From: Curvibacter sp. PD_MW3
Lineage (GTDB): Bacteria > Pseudomonadota > Gammaproteobacteria > Burkholderiales > Burkholderiaceae_C
Reading direction: 5' to 3'
DNA: 36,955 bases
Assembly: GCA_002633085.1 (NCBI GenBank)
Contig: NSIV01000016.1
Coordinates: forward strand, 1 to 36,955
A program made the position numbers and the translations under genes. Shown one piece after another: positions 17,511-25,616 of the stretch. Within the stretch, counting starts at the first letter, position 1, and each line of letters begins with the position of its first letter. The notes beneath the pieces were generated by a model. It made no database searches. It saw nothing but the letters and a program-made list of their open reading frames with translations, and was not told the origin of the DNA.

Positions 17511-20075
17511 TCAGTCGGCCAGCGTTTCCCCGTTCACAAACAGTGGCAGCGCTGACATCTCGCTGGCGGGGCAAGGACGTGCAAAGAAATAACCCTGCAG
17601 CACATCCACACCCAGGTCACGCAGAACGCTTGCCGTGTTCTCGTCTTCCACCCCTTCGGCCACGGTACGCAAGCGCAACGCCTGAGCCAGGCTGATGATG
17701 CCCTGCGCCATGCGCAAGCCCTCCGTGGTGTGCACACGGCGCACGAACGAGATGTCAATCTTCAATTCGCCGATCGGCAGTTCATGCAGTTGTGACAGCG
17801 AGGCATAGCCGGTACCGAAATCATCGATGGCCAGCGTGAAACCGGCGTTAGATAGCTGGCGCAGCCGCTCCTCGGCAAACTCCACATCCATCAGCGCCAC
17901 AGATTCCGTCACCTCCAGCACCAGGCTGCGTGGATCGAGCTCGTAGCGCTCCACGTCGGCCAACAGCACGAGCATGAAGTCGGAAGCGAACAGCTGCCGC
18001 TTGGAAATGTTGATAGCCAGCGTCAAGTCGGGATGCGTCTGGCGCCACTCGCGGAACTGCTCGAACGCCTGGCGTCGCACCAGATGGCCAAGCTCGCCAA
18101 TCAGGCCCAGGTTTTCCGCCATCGGGATGAAGCTGCCGGGCGAAATCCAGCCCAGATCGGCGTCATGCCAGCGCGCCAGTGCCTCGACACCAATCAAGCG
18201 CTGGCGCCCATCGGCATGGGCGCTGGCCGCCACCTGCGGCTGGTACCAGACGGCAATGCGCTGGTCCCGGATGGCCTGCGCCAGGCGGGTCTGGATGTAG
18301 AGTTCCTTCTTGCCCAGCCCCTTGCTCGACATGTCGGCGAACAACTGAAAGTTGTTGCGCCCCTGCGACTTGGCATAGAACATGGCGCGGTCGGCCTGCG
18401 CCAGCAGGCTGTCAATGTCACCGCTGCTCTCGTCATCTGGGTAGACCGCAATGCCCATGCTGAAGGTGGCATTGATGGCCAGGCTCTCCAGCATCACGGT
18501 CTGACGCATGGCCTCCACCATTTTCTGCGCCACTTGGCGCACGGCATCGGCAGTGGTCAGGTCCGGCAGCAGCACCACAAACTCATCGCCGCCCCAGCGC
18601 GCCAACGTGTCGCCGTCGCGCAGGCAGTCCTTCAGCAGCTGGGACAAGGTCAACAGCAAGGCGTCGCCCGCCTTGTGGCCGTAGGCATCGTTGATGTTCT
18701 TGAAGTGGTCGAGATCGATGAAACACACCCCCACGCGGTTGCCGGTGCGCGAAGCCTGCTGGATGGCCTGCTTGATGCGGTCCTCCAGCAGCACCCGGTT
18801 GGGCAGACTGGTGAGCGCATCGTGCAGCGCCATGTAGGTGATGTGGCGTTCCTGCAGATAGCTCTTGGTGATGTCGCGTAGCACGCCGCGCGCGCCGGTC
18901 ACTTCGCCATCGTCGTCGCGCTCGACGACAAAGCGGCACTCCATCCATTGCTCGGGGCGGGCATGGGTCTGGATGCGGTAGCGGCCGCGGAACTCGTCCT
19001 TCTGCCCTGACACCAGCCCCACCAGATGCAGCTCGAAAGCACTGCGATCCTCCTCATGCACATGGGCCAGCAAGCTGGTGTCGACCATGGGCGCCGTACC
19101 CACCAGCAACCACCAGCCGCTGTTGGCACTCAGAATGCGGCCGCGCCGATCGAGTTCAAGCACCGCCTCTTCCAGCAGGTCCAGCGTCCGCACGAAGGAG
19201 TGCTGCTCGGCCGCCCTTACCTTCTCCTTGCTCAGGGCCTGGTGCAAGGCATCAAACGGCAGATGCACGCTGTCGACGAACACCACGCGGTAAATGAAGT
19301 AGTAGCTGACGATCTTGTAGACATGCCCGGAGGCATTCACCAGGTCGGTCACGCTGCCGTAGCGTGTGAAAAACAGCTCGGACAACCCCGCAATGGCGGC
19401 GGCCGCAAACAGATCGGCCGCGTTGAAGCCCACGTTGCGGCGGGACTGCCGGTAGAACAGCCAGGCCGCGGTACCGTAGATCGCCACCAGCAGGTATTCG
19501 ACCTTGACCTTGAGTGGCGTCAGACCCTGCCCGGGCGCGAAGAACACCGGCACCTGCTCGGGACGGAACAGGATCGCCCAGTAAATCAGTGCCACATACA
19601 GCAGGACCGCGCCCATGAGCGCATGGCGTGTGTAGCGATTTTTCAGGGGCTGCCAGGGCCGCAATGCGATGACCAGCAGGCCCACAGCCACCAAGAACCG
19701 CGCAGGTAGCCAGAAGCTGATGGCCTTGCCGGGGCCGGAAGGGGTGACCAGATCCGGCATGCCCGCATACGACAGGGTATGGCCGAAATCGAGCAACGCC
19801 GTCCCGAACAACACGGCACCCAGCAAGGCGATATTGCCCGGGCGGTCTTGCGAATAGGCATGCCAGGCAATGCCGAAGCCCAGCATGGCAACGATGATGG
19901 AGGCCACCTCCAGCGTGGTGTGCAGCGTCAGAAATTGCTTGGCCGGCAGATCGGCATCGAGCACCCCGGCCCACAGCAGGGAACTGAGCAGTGCCATGGC
20001 GACCACCCCGGTCAGTGCCAATCGCCTATTTTTCTCCTGGTCGGCGGACGAAATCGTCGACTCCGTTGACTGCAT
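17511..20075 (-). CDS. MASE3-PAS-GGDEF-EAL c-di-GMP signalling protein
   Basis: The 854-residue inner-membrane protein has about seven or eight membrane segments (residues 20-270) matching a MASE3-type sensor (TLHTTLEVASIIVAMLGFGI). A PAS domain follows (about 285-400). Next is a diguanylate cyclase domain with an intact GGDEF near 494-498 and an RDGD inhibitory site before it. The last part is a phosphodiesterase domain with VEAL near 630, NISKRQL, LEVTES, DDFGTGYASL and AEGVED. Both catalytic motifs look complete, so it could make and break c-di-GMP. AGGGAG precedes the ATG at 20075; a TTG at 20078 is an alternative start. The gene stands alone, diverging from the MBL gene across 192 bases. 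Confidence 0.93.
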   Translation of the reverse strand: MQSTESTISSADQEKNRRLALTGVVAMALLSSLLWAGVLDADLPAKQFLTLHTTLEVASIIVAMLGFGIAWHAYSQDRPGNIALLGAVLFGTALLDFGHTLSYAGMPDLVTPSGPGKAISFWLPARFLVAVGLLVIALRPWQPLKNRYTRHALMGAVLLYVALIYWAILFRPEQVPVFFAPGQGLTPLKVKVEYLLVAIYGTAAWLFYRQSRRNVGFNAADLFAAAAIAGLSELFFTRYGSVTDLVNASGHVYKIVSYYFIYRVVFVDSVHLPFDALHQALSKEKVRAAEQHSFVRTLDLLEEAVLELDRRGRILSANSGWWLLVGTAPMVDTSLLAHVHEEDRSAFELHLVGLVSGQKDEFRGRYRIQTHARPEQWMECRFVVERDDDGEVTGARGVLRDITKSYLQERHITYMALHDALTSLPNRVLLEDRIKQAIQQASRTGNRVGVCFIDLDHFKNINDAYGHKAGDALLLTLSQLLKDCLRDGDTLARWGGDEFVVLLPDLTTADAVRQVAQKMVEAMRQTVMLESLAINATFSMGIAVYPDDESSGDIDSLLAQADRAMFYAKSQGRNNFQLFADMSSKGLGKKELYIQTRLAQAIRDQRIAVWYQPQVAASAHADGRQRLIGVEALARWHDADLGWISPGSFIPMAENLGLIGELGHLVRRQAFEQFREWRQTHPDLTLAINISKRQLFASDFMLVLLADVERYELDPRSLVLEVTESVALMDVEFAEERLRQLSNAGFTLAIDDFGTGYASLSQLHELPIGELKIDISFVRRVHTTEGLRMAQGIISLAQALRLRTVAEGVEDENTASVLRDLGVDVLQGYFFARPCPASEMSALPLFVNGETLAD

Positions 20076-20267
20076 CAATACTCCCTGCGTATCCCTGTTT
20101 GAGTTGCTTGGTGCAAGCGTCTGGCGCTTGTTCGACTTCTAGCCTGAATAAGGGAGAGCGACGAGAATGACACCATGACCGATAGCGCTGTCTGCACAGC
20201 ATAACGTGAGATTGTTACGGAATGTATAGTGCTTTGCTCAAAGGGTAAACCCCAGAATCCAGCCACC

Positions 20268-20906
20268 ATGCTCCACTACGAAACCATCCCCGTCACCGCC
20301 TTCCAGCAGAACTGCTCCATCGTCTGGTGCGACGAGACCATGAAGGCCGCCATCATCGATCCGGGCGGCGATCTCGATGTGCTGCTCGATGCCGTGCAGA
20401 AGCTGGGCGTCACGCTGGAACAGATCTGGCTGACGCACGCCCACATCGACCACGCAGGCGGCACGGCCGAGCTGTCGCAACAACTGGGGCTGCCCATCAT
20501 CGGGCCGCATCCGGGTGACCAGTTCTGGATCGACGGCCTGCCCATGCAAGGCCAGCGCTTCGGGCTGCCGCATGCCGAATCGTTCACGCCCACGCGCTGG
20601 CTGCATGACGGCGACACGGTCAGCATCGGCCACAGCACGCTGCAGGTGCGTCACTGCCCAGGCCACACGCCCGGCCATGTGGTGTTCCATTCGCCGGAGA
20701 TCCAACGGGCATTTGTGGGCGACGTGCTGTTTGCCGGCTCAATCGGCCGCACCGACTTCCCGCAGGGCAACCACGAGCAACTGATTGCCAGCATCACGCA
20801 GCGCCTGTGGCCGATGGGGGACGAGACGGTGTTCATTCCCGGCCACGGGCCGGAGAGCACCTTCGGCCGCGAACGCAAGACCAACCCGTTTGTGGGCGGC
20901 ACCTGA
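20268..20906 (+). CDS. MBL-fold metallo-hydrolase, glyoxalase II-like
   Basis: The 212-residue cytoplasmic protein has the metallo-beta-lactamase motif THAHIDHAGG, further ligands in HCPGHTPGH and FVGDVLFAGSIGRTDF, and the last His in IPGHGP. It lacks the C-terminal substrate domain of GloB, so it belongs to the short YcbL type. That type hydrolyses thioesters such as S-lactoylglutathione in some members. The start at 20268 matches relatives (MLHYETIPVTAFQQN); the open frame extends 13 codons further upstream without support. The natural substrate is not known. Confidence 0.88.
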   Translation: MLHYETIPVTAFQQNCSIVWCDETMKAAIIDPGGDLDVLLDAVQKLGVTLEQIWLTHAHIDHAGGTAELSQQLGLPIIGPHPGDQFWIDGLPMQGQRFGLPHAESFTPTRWLHDGDTVSIGHSTLQVRHCPGHTPGHVVFHSPEIQRAFVGDVLFAGSIGRTDFPQGNHEQLIASITQRLWPMGDETVFIPGHGPESTFGRERKTNPFVGGT

Positions 20907-20943
20907 GCGCGTCACCCCGCCGACCTGACGAAACCCAACTGCA

Positions 20944-21034
20944 GGACGCCGTGGAACCGGCTTCGCCGGGCCACTGGCGTCGGCCCCTTGAGGGGGGATG
21001 CGAGCCACACGCAGTGGGCGAGAGTCGGGGGTGT
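20944..21034 (-). repeat. Stop-adjacent REP-like element, copy B
   Basis: On the minus strand the element starts directly after the stop codon of the M48 protease gene with ACACCCCCGACTC. It contains CCCCCC/GGGG and CCGGC-GAA-GCCGG stems (20957-20969 on plus), followed by GGTTCCACGGCGT. It shares a long block with copy C (26866-26957) and the core with copy A. It lies between two converging genes and may serve as their terminator. Confidence 0.78.
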
Positions 21035-21886
21035 TTACTTCTTCGCGCGCTCGTACAGCGGCAGCACGCGGGGCAGGTTTTTCTCAATGTCGGCAATGCG
21101 CGTCTTGCCCGAGGGGTGGGTGGACAGCCATTGCGGCGGCCCGCCCTTGTTGGCCGCACTCATCTTCTGCCACAAGGTAACGCCCGAGCGGGGGTCATAG
21201 CCGGCACGCGCCGCCAGTTCCATGCCCACCAGATCGGCTTCCGACTCGTCTTCTCGGCTGAACTCCAAGGTCAGCAGGTTGGCCCCGCCGCGCGCCAGTG
21301 AATCCGTCAGCCGCGGGTCGATGCCAAAGATGCCGGCCGCCAGCACGCCGCCGATGCGCGCCGCGCCATGCGTGACCGCACTCTTGCCCATGCGCTCGCG
21401 CGCATGCTCGCGCAAGGCGTGAGCCACCTCATGGCCCATGACCATGGCCACTTCGTCGTCGCTGAGCTGAAGCTTGTCGAGGATGCCGGTGTAGAAGGCG
21501 ATCTTGCCGCCCGGCATGCAAAAGGCATTGACCTGCGACGATGCGATCAGATTGACCTCCCACTGCCAGTCGCGGGCACGCGGGTTCCAGGCCAGGGCCT
21601 GGGGAATGATCTTGCGCGCGATGGCGCGCAAGCGCTGCAGTTGCGGATGCTCACGCGGCGCCAAGGCATTCTTGGCTCGCGCCTGCGCCAGCAGCTGGCT
21701 GTACTGCTGCCCGGCGCTGCTCTCCACCTCTTCGGCAGGCACCAGTTTGCTGAAGGCCGAGTTCTTGCCCACCTCCACGCCCTCGCGCGCCTGCGCTGGC
21801 AGCGCGAGCAGGGCCAGCGGCAGCAGGCCGCACACCAGCCAGCGCCGGGGTTGACGCCATAAGTTCAAAGGTTCACGTTTCGACAT
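21035..21886 (-). CDS. M48-family periplasmic zinc metalloprotease
   Basis: The 283-residue protein has a basic start and a hydrophobic segment ending near PAQA (about residue 33), which is a signal peptide without a lipobox. The zinc motif HEVAH is at about 151-155 and the third ligand Glu lies in EDESEADLVGMELAARAGY. A C-terminal STHPSGKTRI motif is typical of LoiP/YcaL/BepA-like M48B proteases, which cut misfolded outer-membrane proteins. There are no TPR repeats. It diverges from ampG by 37 bases. Confidence 0.9.
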   Translation of the reverse strand: MSKREPLNLWRQPRRWLVCGLLPLALLALPAQAREGVEVGKNSAFSKLVPAEEVESSAGQQYSQLLAQARAKNALAPREHPQLQRLRAIARKIIPQALAWNPRARDWQWEVNLIASSQVNAFCMPGGKIAFYTGILDKLQLSDDEVAMVMGHEVAHALREHARERMGKSAVTHGAARIGGVLAAGIFGIDPRLTDSLARGGANLLTLEFSREDESEADLVGMELAARAGYDPRSGVTLWQKMSAANKGGPPQWLSTHPSGKTRIADIEKNLPRVLPLYERAKK

Positions 21887-21911
21887 GGGTAGGACAGGGC
21901 AAGGCAGCGCT

Positions 21912-21917
21912 TATTAT
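21912..21917 (+). promoter_or_regulatory. Candidate -10 element for ampG (TATTAT), possibly leaderless
   Basis: TATTAT ends 6 bases before the ampG ATG at 21924, so the expected transcription start falls on or next to the A of the start codon. GGACA at 21892-21896 could be part of a -35 at a short spacing. No ribosome binding site precedes the ATG, which fits a leaderless message. Confidence 0.35.
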
Positions 21918-21923
21918 TCCCGC

Positions 21924-23261
21924 ATGAGCTCAAATGCCGCTGAAACCAGCCAAATCAAGACCTCCTGGCTTGCCTCCCTGCGTGTCTACCTCGAAGCACC
22001 GACCCTGCGCATGCTGGTGCTGGGTTTTTCTGCCGGCCTGCCGCTACTGCTGGTGCTGGGCACCCTGAGTTTCCGCCTGCGCGAGGCCGGTGTTGACCGC
22101 AGCACCATCGGCTACCTGAGCTGGGTCGGGCTGGCCTACGCCTTCAAGTGGGTCTGGGCACCGCTGGTGGACCGGTTGCCGCTGCCGGGGCTGACCCACT
22201 GGCTCGGCCTGCGCCGCAGCTGGCTGCTGCTGGCACAAGCCGTCATCATGGCTGGCTTGGCGGGCATGGCCTTGCAGGACCCGCGCCTTGGGCTGGAGCC
22301 CTTGGTGTGGTGCGCGCTGCTGGTGGCCGTCGGCTCGGCCACGCAGGACATCGCGCTGGACGCCTTCCGCATTGAATCAGCGGGCGCCGAACGCCAGGCT
22401 GCGCTGGCTGCGGCCTACCAGACCGGTTACCGCTTGGCCATGATCTGGGCCGGCGCCGGCGTGCTGTGGATCGCGGCACGCGCTGAAGTGGCGCCCGCTG
22501 TCGCGGGCGCCATCACCTACCAGAATGCCGCCTGGCAGATGGCCTACCTGGCCATGGCTGCCAGCATGCTGCCTGGCATGCTGACCGTGCTGTTCTCACC
22601 TGAGCCGGCGCGCCGTGAACTGCCCCCGGCCAAGAACCTGGGCGAATGGCTGCGGAGCGCACTGGTCGAACCGTTTGCCGACTTCATTCGCCGCTACAAA
22701 TGGCAGGCGGCGCTGATCCTGGCATTGATCGCGGTCTACCGCATCAGTGATGTGGTGATGGGCATCATGGCCAACCCGTTCTACGTTGACATGGGCTACA
22801 CCAAGGACGAGGTGGCAGCGGTCACCAAGATCTACGGCGTCATCATGACGCTGGCGGGCGCCTTCATCGGCGGCGCGTTGGCGATGCGCCTGGGCGTGAT
22901 GCGCGTGCTCATGCTCGGCGCCATCCTCAGCGCAGCCAGCAACCTGCTGTTTGCCTGGCTTGGCTCGCGCGGCCACGACGTGACGGCGCTGATCGCCGTG
23001 ATTTCGGCCGACAACCTGGCCAGCGGCATCGCTTCGTCCGCCTTCATCGCCTACCTCTCCAGCCTGACCAATGTCAGCTACTCGGCCACCCAGTACGCCC
23101 TGTTCAGCTCCATGATGTTGCTGCTGCCCAAGTTCGTGGCCGGCTTTTCCGGCGACTACGTGGACGCCTTCGGCTACACCCACTTCTTCACGGCCACCGC
23201 CTTGCTGGGTTTGCCGGTGCTGCTGCTGGTCTGGCTGGCATCTCGCATGAAATCGGCTTAG
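21924..23261 (+). CDS. ampG: AmpG-type muropeptide MFS transporter
   Basis: The 445-residue inner-membrane protein has about 12 membrane segments and imports anhydro-muropeptides for wall recycling. AmpG marks are GFSAGLPLLLVLGTLSFRL, the loop YLSWVGLAYAFKWVWAPLVD, SATQDIALDAFRIE and AYLSSLTNVSYSATQYALFS. The ATG at 21924 was chosen over the start of the open frame at 21885 because the first helices then match relatives. In many Gram-negatives AmpG feeds the beta-lactamase induction signal; no ampR or ampC lies in this window. Confidence 0.92.
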   Translation: MSSNAAETSQIKTSWLASLRVYLEAPTLRMLVLGFSAGLPLLLVLGTLSFRLREAGVDRSTIGYLSWVGLAYAFKWVWAPLVDRLPLPGLTHWLGLRRSWLLLAQAVIMAGLAGMALQDPRLGLEPLVWCALLVAVGSATQDIALDAFRIESAGAERQAALAAAYQTGYRLAMIWAGAGVLWIAARAEVAPAVAGAITYQNAAWQMAYLAMAASMLPGMLTVLFSPEPARRELPPAKNLGEWLRSALVEPFADFIRRYKWQAALILALIAVYRISDVVMGIMANPFYVDMGYTKDEVAAVTKIYGVIMTLAGAFIGGALAMRLGVMRVLMLGAILSAASNLLFAWLGSRGHDVTALIAVISADNLASGIASSAFIAYLSSLTNVSYSATQYALFSSMMLLLPKFVAGFSGDYVDAFGYTHFFTATALLGLPVLLLVWLASRMKSA

Positions 23262-23266
23262 CGCCC

Positions 23267-23294
23267 TTGTCAAATATGCGCAAACAGCTATACT
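23267..23294 (+). promoter_or_regulatory. Promoter of the CpxR/CpxA-like operon
   Basis: TTGTCA (23267-23272, 5 of 6) and TATACT (23289-23294, 5 of 6) are 16 bases apart, the best sigma-70 match in the window. The -10 lies inside a GCTATA-N5-TATAGC inverted repeat (23287-23303). The start would be near 23301, leaving a leader of about 100 bases. Confidence 0.6.
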
Positions 23295-23318
23295 TTTTAT
23301 AGCAAATAAAGATCCCGA

Positions 23319-23333
23319 TTTACTTATCTTTAC
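23319..23333 (-). promoter_or_regulatory. CpxR-type tandem box GTAAA-N5-GTAAA
   Basis: On the minus strand the sequence reads GTAAA-GATAA-GTAAA, an exact match to the tandem GTAAA consensus known for E. coli CpxR. It lies 68 bases before a CpxR-like regulator gene and downstream of the predicted promoter, a position that would suit repression from that promoter or activation of a second one. An overlapping inverted repeat TAAAGAT/ATCTTTA covers 23307-23332. Confidence 0.55.
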
Positions 23334-23400
23334 CGCGGATTCAAGCGCATTTGACGGCCTGGCATCATCATGGAGTTCATTGCATGAACAGACCTCTCAC

Positions 23401-24111
23401 ATGAGCCAGCATCTCCTGATGATCGAAGACGATGCCCGCCTAGCGGGCATGGTCAGCGAGTACCTCGCGCAATCGGGGTTTGCGGTGGCGCATGCGGCCG
23501 ACGCAAGCGCCGGCCTGGCTCGCCTGCAAAGCCACGAGACGCCGCCGCAGCTCATCATCCTCGACCTGATGCTGCCCGACATGGATGGGCTCGAAGTCTG
23601 TCGCCGCATCCGCGCCCTGCCGGGCGGCCTGGCGCAGACCCCGATCCTGATGCTCACCGCCAAGGGTGACCCGATGGACCGCATCATCGGCCTGGAGATG
23701 GGGGCCGATGACTATCTGCCCAAGCCGTTCGAGCCGCGTGAGCTGCTGGCCCGTATCCGCGCCATCCTGCGCCGGCGCGGCGACAACGACGCGCCGGCAG
23801 GCAGTCAACTGAATTTCGGTTCGCTGGCCATCGACCGCGATGCCCGGACCGTCGCGGTCAACGGGCAAGCCTGTGAACTGACCTCCTACCAGTTCGACCT
23901 GCTGGTCACGCTGGCCGAACGGGCCGGCCGTGTGCTGACGCGCGACCAGATCATGGAAGCGGTGCGCGGGCGCGAACTGGAAGCCTTTGATCGTTCGATC
24001 GATGTGCACATGGGCCGCATCCGCGCCGCCATTGAGGCCGATCCAAAAAATCCGAAACGCATCCTCACGGTGCGTGGTGTCGGTTATGTCTTTGCCCGCC
24101 AGCAAGACTGA
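23401..24111 (+). CDS. OmpR-family response regulator, CpxR/RstA-like
   Basis: The 236-residue regulator has a receiver domain with the acidic pocket EDD near residue 9, the phospho-acceptor Asp55 in IILDLMLPDMDG and the Lys in YLPKPF. A winged-helix DNA-binding domain follows from about residue 135, ending DRSIDVHMGRIRAAI and ILTVRGVGYVF. The ELEAFDRSIDVHM stretch resembles CpxR. The ATG at 23401 gives the usual start (MSQHLLMIEDD); an in-frame TTG at 23380 is possible. Neither has a clear binding site. The cognate kinase gene starts 19 bases after the stop. Confidence 0.92.
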   Translation: MSQHLLMIEDDARLAGMVSEYLAQSGFAVAHAADASAGLARLQSHETPPQLIILDLMLPDMDGLEVCRRIRALPGGLAQTPILMLTAKGDPMDRIIGLEMGADDYLPKPFEPRELLARIRAILRRRGDNDAPAGSQLNFGSLAIDRDARTVAVNGQACELTSYQFDLLVTLAERAGRVLTRDQIMEAVRGRELEAFDRSIDVHMGRIRAAIEADPKNPKRILTVRGVGYVFARQQD

Positions 24112-24130
24112 AGCCCGAGTGCAAGCCCCG

Positions 24131-25312
24131 ATGAGCACTCCACTGACACAACGCCTGTACCTGCGCATCTGGCTGGCCGTGGTCGCCACGGTGGTCATGC
24201 TGACCCTGGTGTTCAGCTGGCTCTGGCGCCAGGAGGCCGATCGCGAGCGCGCCCAGCGCCCCGGGCGCGAGATCGTGTTGCGCAACGCCAGCGGCGACAT
24301 CATCGGCCAGGCCGTGGTGCGTCCGGGTCGTCTGCCCGGCCAGGGTTTTGAATTCGAGGTGCCGACCCGCGATGGGCAGACCCTGTTCGTGCAATTGCCG
24401 CGGCCCAACCGGCCGCCTCCGATGATGGCGCCGCCCTGGTGGCGCCCGCCGTTTGATTTCGTCTGGCTACTCGGACTGGTGGCACTGGCCGTCGCCCTTG
24501 GGGCCTATCCCATCGTGCGGCGCCTGACCAAACGGCTCGAAGCACTGCAGCAGGGCGTGGAGCGCTGGGGCGAAGGTGATCTGACGCGCCGCCTGCCGGA
24601 AGACGGGCGCGACGAAGTCGCCTTCCTGGCCCAGCGCTTCAACGTTGCGGCCGCCCGGGTGCAGGCTTTGCTGCAGTCACAAAAGGCATTGCTAGCCAAC
24701 GCTTCACACGAACTGCGCTCGCCACTGACACGCATCCGCATGGGCCTGGAGCTCATGGGCGAACACTCCAGCGCCACGGCACGCGAGGAAATCGCCCGCA
24801 ATATCCACGAACTCGATCAGCTGATCGACGAGATCCTGCTGGCCAGCCGGCTTGAAGCCAGCCCGATCGACATCGGCACGCTGGAGCCGGTGGACCTGGT
24901 CGGCCTGTGCGCCGAAGAATGCGCGCAAACCGGTGCCGAATTCGAGGTGCCGGCCGGTTGCACCAGTCTGCTGGTACCAGGTGTGGCCAAACTGCTGCGT
25001 CGGGTGGTGCGCAACCTGCTGGAAAACGCGCGCCGCCACGCGGCGGGCGACATCAGCCTGAGCCTGCAGCCCAACGGCCAGCAGGTCACGATCCGCGTCT
25101 GTGACCGCGGCCCCGGCGTGCCCCCCGCGCAGCGGGAACGCATTTTCGAGCCCTTCTACCGTCTGCCCGGCGCGTCCGAGCGCGACGGCGGCGTGGGCTT
25201 AGGTCTGGCCTTGGTCAAATCCATCACCACGCGCCATGGCGGCAGCGTGCATTGTGAAGAGCGCCCCGGCGGCGGTGCCTGTTTTGTGGTCGAGCTGCCT
25301 GTCACCGCCTGA
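24131..25312 (+). CDS. Sensor histidine kinase, CpxA-like partner
   Basis: The 393-residue membrane kinase has a first helix at about residues 12-31 and a short periplasmic part of some 75 residues rich in Pro and Arg before the second helix (RPNRPPPMMAPPWWRPPFD). The second helix is at about 108-128, followed by HAMP and the His193 box in NASHELRSPLTRIR. The ATP domain keeps NLLENARRHA, DRGPGVP and GGVGLGLALVKSI. The sensing domain is smaller than in E. coli CpxA, so the ligand may differ. It is cotranscribed with the regulator. A short GCCCC/GGGGC stem (25313-25326) follows the stop. Confidence 0.9.
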   Translation: MSTPLTQRLYLRIWLAVVATVVMLTLVFSWLWRQEADRERAQRPGREIVLRNASGDIIGQAVVRPGRLPGQGFEFEVPTRDGQTLFVQLPRPNRPPPMMAPPWWRPPFDFVWLLGLVALAVALGAYPIVRRLTKRLEALQQGVERWGEGDLTRRLPEDGRDEVAFLAQRFNVAAARVQALLQSQKALLANASHELRSPLTRIRMGLELMGEHSSATAREEIARNIHELDQLIDEILLASRLEASPIDIGTLEPVDLVGLCAEECAQTGAEFEVPAGCTSLLVPGVAKLLRRVVRNLLENARRHAAGDISLSLQPNGQQVTIRVCDRGPGVPPAQRERIFEPFYRLPGASERDGGVGLGLALVKSITTRHGGSVHCEERPGGGACFVVELPVTA

Positions 25313-25399
25313 GCCCCGAACGGGGCCTCACCGCCAAAGTCCGCCCGCAGCCGCTGTCCGGAAAGGCTGAATGTCGCATTTTTGGACAAAACCGGGGTC

Positions 25400-25421
25400 A
25401 TATCCCCCATTTGTGGGATAT
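25400..25421. repeat. Inverted repeat ATATCCC / GGGATAT
   Basis: ATATCCC (25400-25406) and GGGATAT (25415-25421) are exact complements around 8 bases. The site lies about 80 bases before the proposed small RNA. It could be an operator or a hairpin; nothing else distinguishes it. Confidence 0.4.
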
Positions 25422-25478
25422 CCCAACTCGTTCTGACTCGGTAAAGTTGCATCCAACTGCTGTCACAGTCATACGAAA

Positions 25479-25590
25479 GATTCCGCAGACCATGCCGCCT
25501 TCAGAGCAGCAGGCCGATCCGGAATCAAAGAATCCCAACGACGTCCTTTCGAGGACTTTTCAAAGCCACCCTTCCAGGTGGCTTTTTTTT
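25479..25590 (+). ncRNA. Probable small RNA with three stem-loops
   Basis: The 304-base gap 25313-25616 holds no protein gene but has an ordered series of pairings. GATTCCG (25479-25485) pairs with CGGAATC (25520-25526) and encloses an inner GCCT/AGGC stem. GTCCT-TTCG-AGGAC (25543-25556) is a five-pair hairpin with a UUCG tetraloop followed by TTTT. A perfect intrinsic terminator follows (25562-25590). A weak promoter, TTGCAT-N17-CATACG (25447-25475), would start transcription near 25481. The terminator is about 250 bases past the kinase stop and works in the plus direction, while the next gene converges. I do not recognise a named family. Confidence 0.5.
25562..25590 (+). terminator. Intrinsic terminator of the small RNA
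   Basis: AAAGCCACC (25562-25570) pairs perfectly with GGTGGCTTT (25577-25585) around CTTCCA, and eight T in a row end at 25590. On the opposite strand only three T follow, so it mainly stops plus-strand transcription. Confidence 0.93.
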
Positions 25591-25616
25591 GCCTGGCGTT
25601 GGCGGTCAGGACCTGG

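Noticed and set aside
20739..21008. Minus-strand ORF of 89 codons over repeat B and the MBL gene end
   Set aside because: Its N-terminal part is repeat-derived and the rest is antisense to the MBL gene.
23281..23310. GCTATA-N5-TATAGC repeat as a mobile-element end
   Set aside because: Only six bases per arm, no second copy in the window and no transposase nearby; it overlaps the promoter and is better read as an operator or chance.
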